Positions 63,736-64,000 of a DNA stretch of 64,000 bases are shown here, piece by piece. This DNA is from Nocardia coubleae NBRC 108252. Lineage in GTDB: Bacteria > Actinomycetota > Actinomycetes > Mycobacteriales > Mycobacteriaceae. The position numbers and the translations under genes were made by a program. Numbering within the stretch: position 1 is the stretch's first letter; the number at the start of each line of letters is the position of its first letter. The notes under the pieces are model-generated. The model saw nothing but the letters and a program-made list of their open reading frames with translations. It had not been told where the DNA came from and ran no database searches. The stretch lies in assembly GCF_001612805.1 (NCBI RefSeq), contig NZ_BDBD01000004.1:248001-312000 (forward strand), given 5' to 3'.

Positions 63736-63807
63736 GAATCACCTTGGGGGTGCGAGGGTTCGGGTGCCTGATGGGTTCACTGCGCGCCGGTGAGCCCGGC
63801 GGCAGGG

Positions 63808-64000
63808 TCAGGAAAGGACGTGGCGGTTGTCGTGGCGGGCCAGGCGCTGGAGGAGTTTGCGGTCACGTCCGTGGCGCAGCCCTGCCCGTTGCAGGCGGTC
63901 GGCGAGGGTGCGCGGGGCGTCCTTGCCGAGACCCGCGAAGATCTCGGACCGATACAGGCCGTAGGTGATCCGGCGGCGTGCCGCCCGGTCGAGGGCGTCG
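63808..64000 (-). CDS. C-terminal fragment of unknown protein upstream of MoxR
   Basis: The open frame runs into the right edge, with a stop (TGA) at 63808-63810, giving 63 residues. The tail is basic, rich in Arg/Leu and helical (R-R-R-I-T-Y-G-L-Y-R-S-E-I-F). It is probably the upstream member of the MoxR-VWA operon. I do not recognise it. Confidence 0.55.
   Translation of the reverse strand, partial: DALDRAARRRITYGLYRSEIFAGLGKDAPRTLADRLQRAGLRHGRDRKLLQRLARHDNRHVLS

Noticed and set aside
1..64000. tRNA, tmRNA and rRNA genes
   Set aside because: No cloverleaf-like or ribosomal segments were recognised by eye; a covariance-model search would be decisive.

Overview
This is a high-GC, gene-dense chromosomal segment from a mycolic-acid actinobacterium (Corynebacteriales). 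Nocardia or a close relative such as Rhodococcus fits best. The evidence is the codon-biased, very GC-rich sequence, many GTG starts and GTGA/ATGA stop-start overlaps, a mycolyltransferase-type C-terminus at the left edge, phosphatidylinositol mannoside genes, a cutinase-like secreted protein, and a gene backbone that follows the mycobacterial Rv2580c-Rv2614c order: hisS, ppiB, relA, apt, dppA-like lipoprotein, secF, secD, (yajC), ruvB-ruvA-ruvC, thioesterase, yebC, pdxT, tesB, pdxS, LemA/NUDIX membrane protein, pimA, patA, pgsA1, HIT hydrolase, thrS. No rRNA, tRNA, CRISPR array, integrase or complete insertion sequence was seen.

Region 1 (1-3.4 kb): the end of a mycolyltransferase-like gene, a 46-bp tandem repeat array, a small membrane protein, hisS and a membrane-anchored cyclophilin. 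Region 2 (3.5-21 kb): a large insertion relative to mycobacterial gene order, between ppiB and relA. It is a single-direction operon of about 14 genes on the minus strand that encodes a type IV secretion/conjugation-like machine: VirD4-type coupling protein, VirB4-type ATPase, SCO6880-type PrgI/VirB3-like protein, VirB6/TrbL-like channel protein, three-domain cell-wall hydrolase, VirB8-like proteins, two tiny pilin-like membrane proteins, two MinD-like proteins with altered P-loops, and accessory lipoproteins. It has no visible relaxase or integrase. A convergent plus-strand gene of unknown function lies at one end and a cutinase-like esterase at the other.

Region 3 (21-29.6 kb): relA, a metallophosphoesterase, an NrtR-like NUDIX regulator, an ABC-F protein, an FAD oxidoreductase with a GNAT acetyltransferase, and apt. 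Region 4 (29.7-39.9 kb): solute-binding lipoprotein, secF-secD-yajC, a Baeyer-Villiger-type monooxygenase, a four-repeat DivIVA-like protein, a GtrA membrane protein, and ruvB-ruvA-ruvC. Region 5 (40-50 kb): thioesterase, a deazaflavin-type reductase divergent from a TetR regulator with two matching operators, macrodomain, SRPBCC protein, yebC, the vitamin B6 genes pdxT and pdxS with tesB and several small-family genes (a kinase-like protein without a P-loop, an IMPase-like protein with altered metal site) between them.

Region 6 (50-58 kb): a LemA-NUDIX membrane protein, then the PIM synthesis operon pimA-patA-pgsA1 with an HIT hydrolase and thrS, followed by a FhuF-like iron-sulfur protein and a PGPGW-type membrane protein. 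Region 7 (58-64 kb): a SulP transporter fused to a carbonic anhydrase, a duplicated four-helix membrane protein, and a MoxR AAA ATPase with a VWA/HExxH partner, cut by the right edge.

Starts were chosen by Shine-Dalgarno spacing, family N-termini and overlap with the upstream stop codon. Family names come from motif recognition by eye and no database search was run.
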